NCBI GenBank assembly: GCA_963580285.1
Contig: OY757016.1
Location: 46,205,124 to 46,269,123 of the forward strand
DNA length: 64,000 nucleotides
Source of the DNA: Lucinisca nassula
Taxonomy: Eukaryota > Mollusca > Bivalvia > Lucinida > Lucinidae
Reading direction: 5' to 3'
The number at the start of each line of letters is the position of its first letter. Position 1 is the stretch's first letter. A program made the translations under genes and the position numbers. Shown here piece after piece: positions 44,891 through 55,399 of this stretch. The notes under the pieces were generated by a model. It ran no database searches. It was not told the DNA's origin and was given only the letters and a program-made list of their open reading frames with translations.

Positions 44891-45223
44891 TACGAAGAAA
44901 TGAATTGAAAGGTATTAGCACAAGTACTAGCAGCTTTTGAAGTTGTTTGAGCGACAGGTGAGTTTTTATTCTACTCCCTTTTCCGTTTTTTTTTTTTTTT
45001 TTTTTCTTTTCTTTGGTTTGCCATCACGTCATCACTCTTGCTTCGAACTTGGGTTTTACTCCTTTTTGTTCATTTTCTGACATGCAGCTTTCTCGCAGAC
45101 ACTGATAACAGCTTCATTTTTACTCATAAACAAGTCCAACATAAGGGAATTTCATGTTCCCAGCTTTAATCTGTTCATCACCACTTTCCAAACGCGCACC
45201 TGTTACATGTATAGTAGTCGCAG
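44891..45223. other. Unassigned sequence with poly-T
   Basis: Poly-T at about 44985-45005. No gene. Confidence 0.4.
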
Positions 45224-45442
45224 ATGAGGTTGACTAGGTGGAGCTATCGTTTGCACCAGCCTTTGCAATATTCTGTTGACAAAAAGATAAACCAAGTCAC
45301 CCAATTGTGTGAATTCAACTTTAACACAAACAAAGCTATGGCGAATATGACCATTTGGTTCGCTTGCGGAAAGCATGCGAAAGGCACTTTACCGACTATT
45401 CTGGTGGACTCGGCGAATACGACATATATTGACAACACCTGA
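45224..45442 (+). pseudogene. Possible LINE reverse transcriptase fragment
   Basis: RLHQPLQYSVDKKINQ, CEFNFNTNKAMANMT and ILVDSANTTYIDNT have the spacing of the region after the FADD box in CR1/I-type LINEs (LQ..ID...W....F.FN..K). No catalytic motif is present, so the call is tentative. Confidence 0.4.
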
Positions 45443-45902
45443 ATAGCTCCGCCTTGCCAATTTTATCTGCTACTACTATACCGCCATTGTGACAACGTCT
45501 AAGCATCAAAATGTACATTTACCCATGCATGACAACGAGAATCATCCCCGCAATACCTTGTTTCACAATCGACCCATCAGTTATGTCAGCGCTTTGAATA
45601 TATTTGAATCTGGGTGTTAACATTTCATTGTCTGCCTGTTTATGATGCGAGACTCGTAGAGTCTTAGGTCAGATGTTGTTCTCTGTGGTTGTACAGTCTA
45701 TTTCAAGAGCATAGAGAGCAATAAAATTATAATGTATCGAGTTAAACTCACATAAAATGAATGCTATTTTCATATATTATAAGGTATGTATCAGTAATTG
45801 AAAGAATTATTCCATTTGTAATTTTATTTTATGTCCCTCTTTGACAAGAGAGCTGAAAACAAAGCTGATTAATATTCGGGCTGCAACACATTGCGATTAC
45901 AC
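45443..45902. other. Unassigned sequence
   Basis: AT-rich, nothing recognised. Confidence 0.4.
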
Positions 45903-46168
45903 ACCCATGCGACATGGTGTATTTTTCAGATCTCCAAAATGGCTTCTTTTCTGATGTAATTCTTTGATATTTTTCTTAATAATGCTCAAAACATAGGTTG
46001 AGGGTGCTCGTTAGAACCGCCTCATTGAGGCGGTTCTAACGAGTACCCACAACCTATGTCTTGGAGTAAAAATAAGAAAAATAATGTATACCCCCGTAAA
46101 CCCCAGTTTTCTCTATATAATGTGGGGTATAGGGGGTCTTCATTTCACGGACTTGTTCACGTGATGAA
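45903..46168 (-). mobile_element. M2 MITE with perfect hairpin
   Basis: CATGCGACATGGTGTATTTT at left; CTCGTTAGAACCGCCTCATT mirrored at 46008-46045; right end TTTCACGGACTTGTTCACG. It abuts an M1 copy. Confidence 0.85.
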
Positions 46169-46169
46169 A

Positions 46170-46412
46170 CGAAAACACGCCTATACAAATACAATATCAA
46201 TTTCACTGCCGAAAATACAAGAAATTTATGCTGAAAATTTTTGATATTTTTCTTATTTCTGCTCAAAATATATTTTGTGGGCGGTTCTAACGATTACCTC
46301 CAATCTACATTTTGAGTAGAAATAAGAAAAATAAGGTTTACCCCTCTAAACCCCAGTTTTACTATGTAAAAGTGAGGTTCAAGGGGGTCAAAATTATATA
46401 GGCGTGTTTTCG
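46170..46412 (+). mobile_element. M1 MITE, full length with shortened hairpin
   Basis: TIRs CGAAAACACGCCTATAC and complement of CGAAAACACGCCTATAT (46396-46412). Confidence 0.88.
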
Positions 46413-46446
46413 TGATGGCAACAAACGAAAGAAGATCTTCGAGCTT

Positions 46447-46766
46447 GTGTGCTCAGCGATCGCCCCCGCCCATCGGGGCTTGAAGAAATATATGGGCTGC
46501 ATGATGCTTCCACGCAGAGTTGAAACCGACCCGCACACGAGTATTAGTAAACCGCTTAGAGGATCTAAGCCTGCCCAGGCAATGCGGTGCGAGTCGGCCA
46601 GTCCATGCTTATAAACCCTATTGGTTTCATTGGCGGCAGGGCTTGAGATGTCATTTCATCTCAATGTCAGGTTAAAGTCCCACAAAATTGGAAGCAACGT
46701 CTCCAAAATGACCTTTACAGTGTTGACGGGGACGTTAAACTTCAAATCAGACAGTGTGCTCAGCGA
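46447..46766 (+). mobile_element. SINE A, full length, exact 13-bp target duplication
   Basis: Body 46460-46753, head CGCCCCCGCCCATCGGGG to tail TTAAACTTCAAATCAGACA. Duplication GTGTGCTCAGCGA at 46447-46459 and 46754-46766. Confidence 0.96.
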
Positions 46767-46799
46767 AGAGAATCAAAGCACTAACGGCACTGATTTGTT

Positions 46800-46905
46800 T
46801 CAATGGGGTCAAGGGAATGTGTGGCGGCCGTAAAAAGTCTCCCTGCCCTTCATCATTGTGTGGTTTATTTTCTAGTTCTTTGGGATCATTGATTCCAGTA
46901 TGGAA
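46800..46905 (+). repeat. Repeat G, left of pearl-like element
   Basis: GTGTGGCGGCCGTAAAAAGTC through GATTCCAGTATGGAAAAT; resumes at 47988. Confidence 0.85.
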
Positions 46906-47987
46906 AATAACAAGGCAACGCAAGCGTAGCATCCCCTCGCAACTGCATACCATTCATTAACATGAAAATCCAATCTGAATATGTTAGACCAGGTTTTCAA
47001 GGTCAAGTCCATTGTGACCTTGACCTTTGACCCCTGACCTTGAAATTCAATAGGGTTCATCCTCTGTACATGGTGAACATTTGTGGAAGGTTTGATGCTT
47101 CTACGATGAATACTGTGTCTTCTATCCTGCTCACAAGGTTTTCAAGGTCAAGTCCATTGTGACCTTGACCTTTGACCCCTGACCTTGAAATTCAATAGGG
47201 TTCATCCTCTGTACATGGTGAACATTTGTGGAAGATTTGATGCTTCTACGATGAATACTGTGTCGTCTATCCTGCTCACAAGGTTTTCAAGGTCAAGTCC
47301 ATTGTGACCTTGACTTTTGACCCCTGACCTTGAAATTCAATATGGTTCATCCTCTGTACATGGTGAACATTTGTGGAAGGTTTGATGCTTCTACGATGAA
47401 TACTGTGTCTTCTATCCTGCTCACAAGGTTTTCAAGGTCAAGTCCATTGTGACCTTGACCTTTGACCCCTGACCTTGAAATTCAATAGGGTTCATCCTCT
47501 GTACATGGTGAACATTTGTGGAAGGTTTGATGCTTCTACGATGAATACTGTGTCGTCTATCCTGCTCACAAGGTTTTCAAGGTCAAGTCCATTGTGACCT
47601 TGACCTTTGACCCCTGACCTTGAAATTCAATAGGGTTCATCCTCTGTACATGGTGAACATTTGTGGAAGGTTTGATGCTTCTATGATGAATACTGTGTCT
47701 TCTATCCTGCTCACAAGGTTTTCAAGGTCAAGTCCATTGTGACCTTGACCTTTGACCCCTGACCTTGAAATTCAATAGGGTTCATCCTCTGTACATGGTG
47801 ATCATTTGTGGAAGGTTTGATGATTCTACGATGAATACTGTGTCTTCTATCCTGCTCACAAGGTTCCGGACAGACACACACACAGAAACACGGACACACG
47901 GACACACAGACACACACACTAACACACGGACGCACGGCACCGATGCTATATCCCCATTCGCAACTTTGTTGCGAGGGGATAAAAATG
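46906..47987 (+). mobile_element. Pearl/HINE-like element with exact 145-bp tandem units (array F)
   Basis: Leader AACAAGGCAACGCAAGCG and CATCCCCTCGCAACTGC, then six near-identical units of exactly 145 bp (AGGTTTTCAAGG starts at 46991, 47136, 47281, 47426, 47571, 47716; next register 47861), then a CA-rich tail (CACACAGAAACACGGACACA) and a terminal hairpin ATCCCC...GAGGGGAT, complementary to the leader. Each unit holds TTCAAGGTCAAG and TGACCTTTGACCCC. It interrupts one G unit. Confidence 0.92.
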
Positions 47988-48109
47988 TCTGAGATTCACT
48001 GATGTGTCCAAATTAGCCGAAACTAGCTAGTCTGACCCAGAAAATAATCGCACAGACTTCACATTTTCAGTTCTGTCTTCCAAAGGAAAATCTTTCACTA
48101 GAACATATT
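47988..48109 (+). repeat. Repeat G, right of pearl-like element
   Basis: CTGAGATTCACTGATG, GCCGAAACTAGCTAGTCTG to CTTCCAAAGGAAAATC. Confidence 0.85.
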
Positions 48110-48390
48110 TTACGTCCCCGTCAACACTATTTAGGTCATTTTGGAGACGTTGCTCCCAATATTATGCGACTTGTACCCGACATTGAGATGAAATTACATA
48201 TCGAGCCCTACCACCAGAAAAAACTGATTGGGCTTATTGAGGGGCGGTTAGACACGCACCACTTGACCTGGACAGACTTAGGCCTTCTGAACTGTTTACC
48301 AGTACTCATGTGTGGTCGGTTTCAGATCGGCGTTGAAGCACCATTCAGCCCAATCTATTTCTCCGGGGCCCGATGGGCGGGGGGTGGGGG
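48110..48390 (-). mobile_element. SINE A copy
   Basis: TACGTCCCCGTCAACACT at left to CCCGATGGGCGGGGGG at right. Confidence 0.85.
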
Positions 48391-48439
48391 GCTGACAGCA
48401 CGGGTGGGTAGATAGCCTCCGAGTATAGGTTAGACAATA

Positions 48440-48710
48440 CGAAAACACGCCTACACAAATACATTGTAACCTTTATCGCCGTAAAAATGAAAATTTTAAG
48501 ATGAAAAATTGTGATGTTGTTCTTATTACTGCTCAAAATATAGATTGTTGGTACTCGTTAGAACCGCCGCATCGAGGCAGTTCTAACAAGTACCCACAAT
48601 CTATATTTTAGAGCAGAATTAAGAAAAATAAGGTTTATCCCTGTATACCCCAGTTTTACTATATAAAAGTGGGGTTCAAGGTTGGTCAAAATTATATAGG
48701 CCTGTTTTCA
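48440..48710 (+). mobile_element. M1 MITE, reference copy
   Basis: About 270 bp. TIRs CGAAAACACGCCTACAC and complement at the right end. Central hairpin with arms of about 55 bp (TCTTATT..CTGCTC..ATAGATTG..TACTCGTTAGAACCGCC and complement). Right part has AAGGTTTATCCCTGTA and AAAGTGGGGTTCAAGG. Confidence 0.9.
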
Positions 48711-49496
48711 TGATGAAAATTATCCTGAACGATGACTTTGCCTGTTAGCATTTCCTTCAACCCTACATTCCTGTTCTGTAATCAAACATTGTAGACCCTG
48801 ATCAGACGCCGCGTTCTGCTTTTTATTGGGTCGATTGACAAACCAATCGACCCAAAAATCGACCTGCTTACCCACATAACCACATTTTAGCCTTCCCTAT
48901 CAGCATGAACATTATGATATAAACTCACCCCTGGGACATAGTGCATTCTTCTATTTCTACAAAATGGCTACTTTGTGATATGTTTTCATTTATTCTGCAC
49001 ACATCGGTTGTGGGTGCACGTTAGAACCGCCTCAAAGTGGGATTTAGAGGGGTGTTCATTTCACGGACTTGTTCACGTGATGAGAAGCATAAAGTCAACA
49101 AAGATCTTGTTAGCACACAGCGAAGATTCTGATCAGCATGCGCAGGTGAATCTGAGTCTTCGATGGACACACATGATTGAATGCCACTTACTTAATTTTA
49201 AGACCTGGTCTTGACAAATTGGTATGCTCAACCCTTTTAGTCCCATTTACCCACAAACCAGATAAAAATAAAGCAGTGTAGACCCGGATGAGATGGCTCA
49301 CAAGGAGCCATTTTATCCAAATCTAAAATGTTTACCAGTCTGTCCTGATGGTTGATTTACATGCCCATATGAAACAGTTGGCGTGTTTATATGCGAGCGT
49401 CGATGGAGGAGTCCACAGAATTCCACCAAAACTCAACTATTTGTATCATAGCTTACTTTATCTGACGTCGACCATTTATGAGCGGGCTTAACATTT
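48711..49496. other. Repeat fragments P, M2 and Q, plus unassigned sequence
   Basis: 48790-48860 matches P (GATCAGACGCCGCGTTCTG, GGGTCGATTGACAAACC). 48925-49083 is an M2 with an internal deletion. 49110-49185 is a Q hairpin (GCGAAGATTC / GAGTCTTCG). The rest is unassigned. Confidence 0.6.
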
Positions 49497-49870
49497 CTAT
49501 ATAGAGGATCTTACATGAGTGCTCATGTATTATTGAATTTATTAAACGAGTTGAGAAAAAGGGATAAAATGCGAGGCTTTGCCGAGCATTTTATCCCTTT
49601 CCCTCAACGAGTTTAATAAATTCAATAATACATGAGCACGAATGCAAGATTCTATTTATCATATGACATTTAAAACGCATTTTATTCTTGATTGTTTACA
49701 AAAATATCAATATTTCGCCATTAGTAAACACGACGTCGTTAAGGACGTCGTACGTATAACGTTACGGGACGTAACTAGCTAATTTGCATATTTAATCCAC
49801 TAGTGGATTATCGAAAATATTACATGGCGTTATAACACTCTCAGACGCGACGTCATGTGATAAATAACTA
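49497..49870 (+). mobile_element. M4 MITE with 54-bp hairpin arms
   Basis: Arms 49519-49572 and 49586-49639 pair with two or three mismatches around the loop GAGGCTTTGCCGA. The flank contains CATATGACATTTAAAACGC, GACGTCGTTAAGGACGTC and GACGTCATGTGATAAATA. Inverted copy at 27641-27985. Confidence 0.85.
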
Positions 49871-50125
49871 TTCAGTATTATATGCGGTATGCTGGTATTG
49901 TAAGTAGGCATGATCGCACGGAAAGCTGGCATGCTGACACAGCAAGCATAGTCACGTGGTAAGCTGACATGGTCACATAGTAAGCCGGTATTTTCGCATG
50001 AATGACAAGCTGGGAGAGTCAACTGGTAATTTGACATGGTCAAAAACTGACAAGTTTATGAAAAAGACTGTCTGAAAAAAAAAAGCCATATTGCGGAGCA
50101 TGGCAACGTAGTCGACGTTTTGTTT

Positions 50126-50127
<2 letters not shown>

Positions 50128-50185
<58 letters not shown>

Positions 50186-50186
50186 T
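50128..50186. repeat. (TTTC)n microsatellite
   Basis: About 15 units of CTTT. Confidence 0.97.
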
Positions 50187-50199
50187 ATACACTGCAACA

Positions 50200-50596
50200 C
50201 CCCCATCACAAGGATTACGTGCAGATGCACAATACATAAACGCCAGGTTTGCTGGATAAAAGTCTGAACACAAACCATGTAATTACGTTTGCACAGAGGA
50301 TGGTTCTCCCTGCAGATGGGTCTCCAGTTAACGTCCCAATCCGACGGACGGTGCACTTTGTGGCACACTCATAATAAAAGTGAAGTCAATGAGCAGGAAT
50401 CGATACAATTAACCCACAGCTCCCATCAGGAACACCAAAGTGAAAAAACCACAAACAGGAAACAACTAGACCCTAAAAGCGGAAAGCTATATCCCTGCAA
50501 ATGATGCCAGTGGAGTATGTTTGGACACCGCGATTTTAATACCGCTGCTGGGAATCGAACCTTGGGCCTCTAGCATGATAGCAAAGCATACTCGTA
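50200..50596 (-). mobile_element. SINE R, tRNA-headed, split by family D
   Basis: Minus strand: head with GTATGCTTTGCTATCATG and B box AAGGTTCGATTCCC (50545-50596), then a gap of family D, then GTGCACCGTCCGTCGGATTG and GGGACGTTAACTGGAGACC. Only one copy seen; borders uncertain. Confidence 0.55.
50377..50490 (+). repeat. Family D fragment
   Basis: AAAGTGAAGTCAATGAGCAGG to CGGAAAGCTATATCC. Confidence 0.75.
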
Positions 50597-50600
50597 AGTT

Positions 50601-50853
50601 TGTTGTTTTTTCTTAGAGTTTAACGGCCCAGTCAACACTACTAAGGTTATTTTTGGGCCAGTCAGTTTACCTATCAATACTTTTCCTAGGCAGGCTTATA
50701 CGTAAGCGGATATTCAGTACAGTGCACATTCCTTCGCCAGAACTCTTGAATCAGCGGAAGGGAAAAAATGACCGTAGAAAATATTTCATGATCAATTTCC
50801 ACGAAAGAATATTGCCGACCTGGCAGGTATTGAACCCGTGTCCTCCTGATCAG
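50601..50853 (-). mobile_element. SINE B, diverged
   Basis: AGAGTTTAACGGCCCAGTC, CTATCAATACTTTTCCTAGG, AAAATGACCGTAGAAAATA and TATTGAACCCGTGTCCTCC (B-box complement). Confidence 0.85.
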
Positions 50854-51424
50854 TGTCAAAGTTTTTGTTTATTGGTTATTACTATCTAATGATGACTTTT
50901 GCTCCGGGAGCATTTAAGAAAAGGTCACGTCTGGTCGAATGATTTCCTGTTGACTGGTCATCGTAGTTATTTTTCACAAATATTAAAACCCGATAATTAA
51001 CGGAACACTGCATGTACATACATGAGTGCTCTCACGCTTGGAAAATAGATACCATGCTGTTGACTTTGCGCTCATAATACAGCGCATCTAGTCTTTTTTT
51101 TTTTTTTTTTTTTTTTTGGTGTTGTTGTTTTCATGTTTTTGTTAGACGGCAATCTGGAAGAAGTTTCTTTTTTTTTTCATAAGGTTGGCCTAGAATGCGA
51201 AATGAAAGGTTAACCGACCATGCGAAAAATGGAAAAGTTGACCTAAAATGCGAAATGAAGGAAACCGTAAAAAGGCATGTATTACAAGTAGATGTAATGG
51301 GTAAGTTTGTTTTTGTCACATTCGACAGAACATTTGGAAATCCTTATTTTTAATCTGTGACTGTTATACACGTGGATATTAACTGACAAATTATTACAAC
51401 ATGCACGTGATAAGTTTTGTCATA
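50854..51424. other. Unassigned sequence with poly-T
   Basis: Poly-T at 51094-51117. Nothing else recognised. Confidence 0.4.
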
Positions 51425-51757
51425 TCACTTTCCAGTGCAGGTACTACACAAATTAGTGTGTGCTGAGCGTAGACTCAAGCTTTTTGTAAAAGCTAATACT
51501 TGTACCGTAAAATATTCTAGTTCAACAACTAAGCACGTTGCCTGTCGTAAAACATCTATGTAATATCTTATCGTTATGTATCTAGCCATGATTTTTCTGA
51601 ACTGTACAGGAAATTTTCTGTTACCTAAGATGCCTTTGAGTTTATTGACCAATTTTCCGAAAACTGCAGGTTCCGGCAGTCGCAGAAGTGCTTTTAAAGG
51701 AATACCATATAAAGGCGAGTAGTGGAACAAACTCGGTGACACGATGCTAGCCAACAC
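51425..51757 (-). pseudogene. Reverse transcriptase C-terminal relic
   Basis: Open minus-strand frame of 110 codons with LLRLPEPAVFGKLVNKLKG, FPVQFRKIMARYITIRY and DVLRQATCLVVELEYFTV. It aligns by pattern to the region just C-terminal of GLSExxFxGDLVYxFRKI in the relic at 32950-33490. Same element family, different copy, opposite strand. The N-terminal part is absent. Confidence 0.7.
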
Positions 51758-52984
51758 TTACAAACTTTAAAAAAGTCCTCATTGCCCGATTTGGTACGAA
51801 ACCGCACTTTTACCGCACTAGAACATTTACCAATAATGATACCTAATTAATATTCAAAACTCATAGTCGAGAACATGCCACGCACTGCCCGTCAGTAATA
51901 TTTTGTCAGGTTATCTGCGATACAACTCTCGCTTAATTCGATTTCTCACCGTTAATAGATCTTTAACTAGTCAACATTTTGGACCCTTGCAAGTGTACTG
52001 ACGTCAGTTACAACTGTCCCACAAAATGCCCATTTGATAAACAGTCATGCCATGTAGATGTGGTTATTGGGTGAGATGGTAAATTTTGACGAAGTGTCCA
52101 CGCAAAGCATCAGCAATGTAGCTGATTACTGAGTTGATGACAACTTGGTAACTGGGTTTATGACAACTTCGAGGACCAACGCGTAACAATGTCGACCCCA
52201 TTGTTTTGAAAATGTCTATTGCTGTACCATATGAGATCCAAATTTTATTTTAGTCACTCATATAAGCAGTGGAAGGTGTTAAAATGAAATTAATGGTTAT
52301 CCAAGTACAGTTATTGGTATATACTAAAATGCTGAGTTGTGTCTCTGAACTGAGTCTATGAGCTGGGTATGTAAGTTTAGCCTTCTGCACATGCCACAGG
52401 CTAAGGCCTTCATGACTTCAGAATCTAAAGAAAATCATCCCATATCCTGTATTTTTTTAATTCTAGACAATAGGTTGACAGATCAGAGAATATGGCCGAT
52501 AAAAAGCTTTTACAATCTTCATTATAATGTTACTGAATTGTTTATTTAGTTCGAAATATGCTTGAAAGATGTTGATTGAAAAACAGCAAGCTTGAAGTTC
52601 TGGTCAATAATAACCTTTTACATTCAGTCATAAGCTACGCAAACAATTTTTTGTCGATATACCAATAAAACCATAAGATTTCTTTTTCAGCATCATTTAC
52701 CACAGGAAACAGTTTTTTTTCTCTGCTTATTGTGTCTTTCACATGTGGGCATTCCGAGAAAAGTTAACATACACCCCCTTTCATGAAACAGTTACTGAGT
52801 CCTGGTAACATGGAGCAGGCTAGTTACGAAACATATGCCATTATTACGGCAATAATGTGTAACTCATGTCAGACATTTATTGTATATGGCCTACATGCCC
52901 TTAGAGTCAGCCAAACTAATAGAAATGTAAAATTGACGCTTTTTAATGAACTCCGATTATCATGCCAAGATTTTATGATATTGT
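51758..52984. other. Longest stretch without recognised repeats
   Basis: About 1.2 kb with no gene, SINE, MITE or array I could recognise, which makes it a candidate for unique host DNA. Confidence 0.4.
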
Positions 52985-53430
52985 GGCTCATCATCTCTGT
53001 GGTTGTTTGATTATTTGTGTTCACGGAGATGTTGCACTGATGAGTTAGGAGGCCTTCTTGCGGACTGAACAAATTATCTGTCAAAATTGCGACCGAAGTA
53101 AGGGCGAGGATTGTGGCCACGTAAGAACGATTTAAGACCCCCCCCCCCCCAGTGGAATTCGTTTCCGCTGACCGTTCCAAGGCGGTTCTTCTGTCGAGGT
53201 TTATTTTTGTTATGGTTTGACTTTGGGTGTTTGTGTCGCTTATATTATTTTATTTTGGATAGCCTATTGGCCATTTTGTGGGAAAGTAACTGTCCTTTTG
53301 ACTTTCCGCTGTTGATGTTTCCATTAGGGGCTGTTGTTTGGTGTCTGTGTTTCTTTCCAGTTGGTGTCTCTGATGGGAGCTTTGGTTTGGTTGTATCGAT
53401 TCCTGATCATTGCCTCAACTTCTATTTCAG
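52985..53430 (-). repeat. Family D copy with poly-C tract
   Basis: TCATCTCTGTGGTTGTTTG to GCCTCAACTTCTATTTC; poly-C at 53139-53150. Confidence 0.85.
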
Positions 53431-54035
53431 CTCATAGACTCAGCTTAAAGACTCAACTCAGCATTTTAGTATATGTCGCAAATATTGCAAATATTCTGTG
53501 AAGAGGTAATTATTGGGAGGCAAGGACTGCAACACAGAACTGAAAACCGTGGATAATAAAAGATTTTCTGTTCCAGATTAAAACGTTTCAGCAAAATACA
53601 CGCTGTCATTCAAATGAATCTTTGTAAAGGAACAAGACAAAGATTAAGAGAAACTTATTGTAACCTCTTTTATGGTCTAGAAACAGAACGCTTCTAGTGT
53701 AAGAAATAAAAAAAAACTGCTTGGGATCTTTGGGTAGGAGTGACAGGAGTAGTTTTTTTAATTTCAAACCTGACTTTGAGGTCAGCTTCCACCGGAGATT
53801 AATGGGGTAGGGTTTGGTATGGTGTAAATTTAAGGGAGGAATGTGGTTGTTTCGGGATTGGGTGTTGCTGGTTTGAGGTGGGCGAGGTTTAGTGGGGTTG
53901 TGCGGGGTAAAGTGTCAATGTATGCTCAGGACAAGGAAGGTTAGGGTTAGGTAGCTACTCAAAGTAAGGATAGGGTAGGGCAAGTTGCCTCGATAGCTGC
54001 TTCATTAGTTTGGATAACTGGTTTGAGATTTTTTA
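53431..54035. other. G-rich stretch with telomere-like repeat
   Basis: 53800-53990 is strongly G-rich on the plus strand and contains TTAGGGTTAGG at 53941. No gene. Confidence 0.55.
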
Positions 54036-54250
54036 CTGACAATTCCAAGGCGGTTCTTCTGTCATGGTTTATTATTGATATCGGTCGTCTTGCTGATTGT
54101 ATCTTTTTATTTTGAATAGGTGTTTGGCCAGTAACTGTCCTTTTGGCTCTCCGCTTGTGGCATTTTCTTTAAAGTGAAGCTTTTTTTTTGTTCGTTCCCT
54201 TTGATTGGAGGTGTGAGGTAAATGATCATTACCTTCACTTCTATTTTGCG
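54036..54250 (-). repeat. Family D copy, diverged
   Basis: CTGACAATTCCAAGGCGG to CCTTCACTTCTATTTTGC. Confidence 0.75.
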
Positions 54251-54536
54251 GTATGAAATAGGATAGTAGAGAAAAAATGGCAGTAGATATGATAAAAAGG
54301 AAAATAGACAAAAACGGAACATTTGGCAAAATAGAACGCTTGACAAAACGGGTCATATCTGGAATTCCATACAAAACATTTTCCTTTGCCTGTGCTCCTA
54401 TTCCACACAGACTACGAATCGCCTAAAATTGATTAATTTTAAGATCCATGAAGGTTCGTGGAATTTTGTAAATTTTCTGGTTCATTTCGTAAAGCTCTTC
54501 GATCCAGTTACGAAACAGGTACGATAGTGTAACGAA

Positions 54537-54886
54537 TAAAGTAGAACTTCGATGGCTCGAACACCGATGGCTCGTTTACCATGGCTGAGTCGAACCCGTT
54601 CTTGAGCCCCTAGGGAAGTTTTCTACATAAGAAATGGTGCTAGATAATTAAGGAGATTTTCGTCTTTTATCTTGCAAATGTATGCTGTGTGTAAGCATTA
54701 GAATCGCCTCGATGAGGCGATTCTAATGAGTACACACAGCATACATTTTCATTACAGAACACCGAAAATATGTCCAAAAGTATCTCGTTATGCCTCCTGG
54801 AAGTAATCTCAGTGGCTCGAACATCCCCTGACTCGAACAAATTTTCATGGTCCCTAAGGGGTTCGAGCCATCGAAGTTCGACTGTA
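54537..54886. mobile_element. M3 MITE, complete, mariner-type ends
   Basis: 350 bp. Ends TAAAGTAGAACTTCGATGG and complement of TACAGTCGAACTTCGATGG. The hairpin at 54675-54748 pairs GCATTAGAATCGCCTCGATG with its complement. TA borders and ACAGT-type ends fit Tc1/mariner/pogo-mobilised MITEs. Confidence 0.88.
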
Positions 54887-55399
54887 TATTCGTAGGATTC
54901 GGCAGGAATCGTACTCGCGAAAGTTGTCGAGAATTCACTACGATTTACAGGAATCTGTAGTGAATTTTGCGTGAACGTTAAGTAACGAATCAGTTAACAA
55001 TACGCATATACCAATCCAAAACGAATAAAATGAATTCGTGACTGTTATTGACAATTCGTGTAATGGTCTCTTAGATGCTTCAGAATCATGCCTAGATTGG
55101 TGGGAGGTGTGAAGGAGTTTAATCGATTCTTGGTCATTACCGTCACTTCCATTTTGTGACAGTTTCGTGGTTGATTCGTGGTCAAGCCAAAAGCTCACGA
55201 ATTCCTTAATACGTTAAGAATACCGACGAATGTTTATGAATCAACGATTCAGTTATAGTAGTAGCAGATAAGCTTATTCAAGTGTTGTCAACATACGCCA
55301 GATGCGCTGGGTCAACGAACGCGTTTCATATTAGAAACAAGGCGATCAAATGTCCATATACACTTTAGCTTGTTTTGTGTTATCGGGTGACTTGTTTTA
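54887..55399. other. Unassigned sequence with family D scrap
   Basis: 55095-55160 resembles the edge of D (GGTGTGAAGGAGTTTAATCG, CGTCACTTCCATTTTG). Otherwise nothing recognised. Confidence 0.45.

Noticed and set aside
46754..46960. ORFs across repeat G and the pearl-like element
   Set aside because: They span an insertion junction, so the frame is accidental.
49519..49639. Bacterial-type terminator
   Set aside because: Eukaryotic MITE hairpin; no operon or gene upstream.
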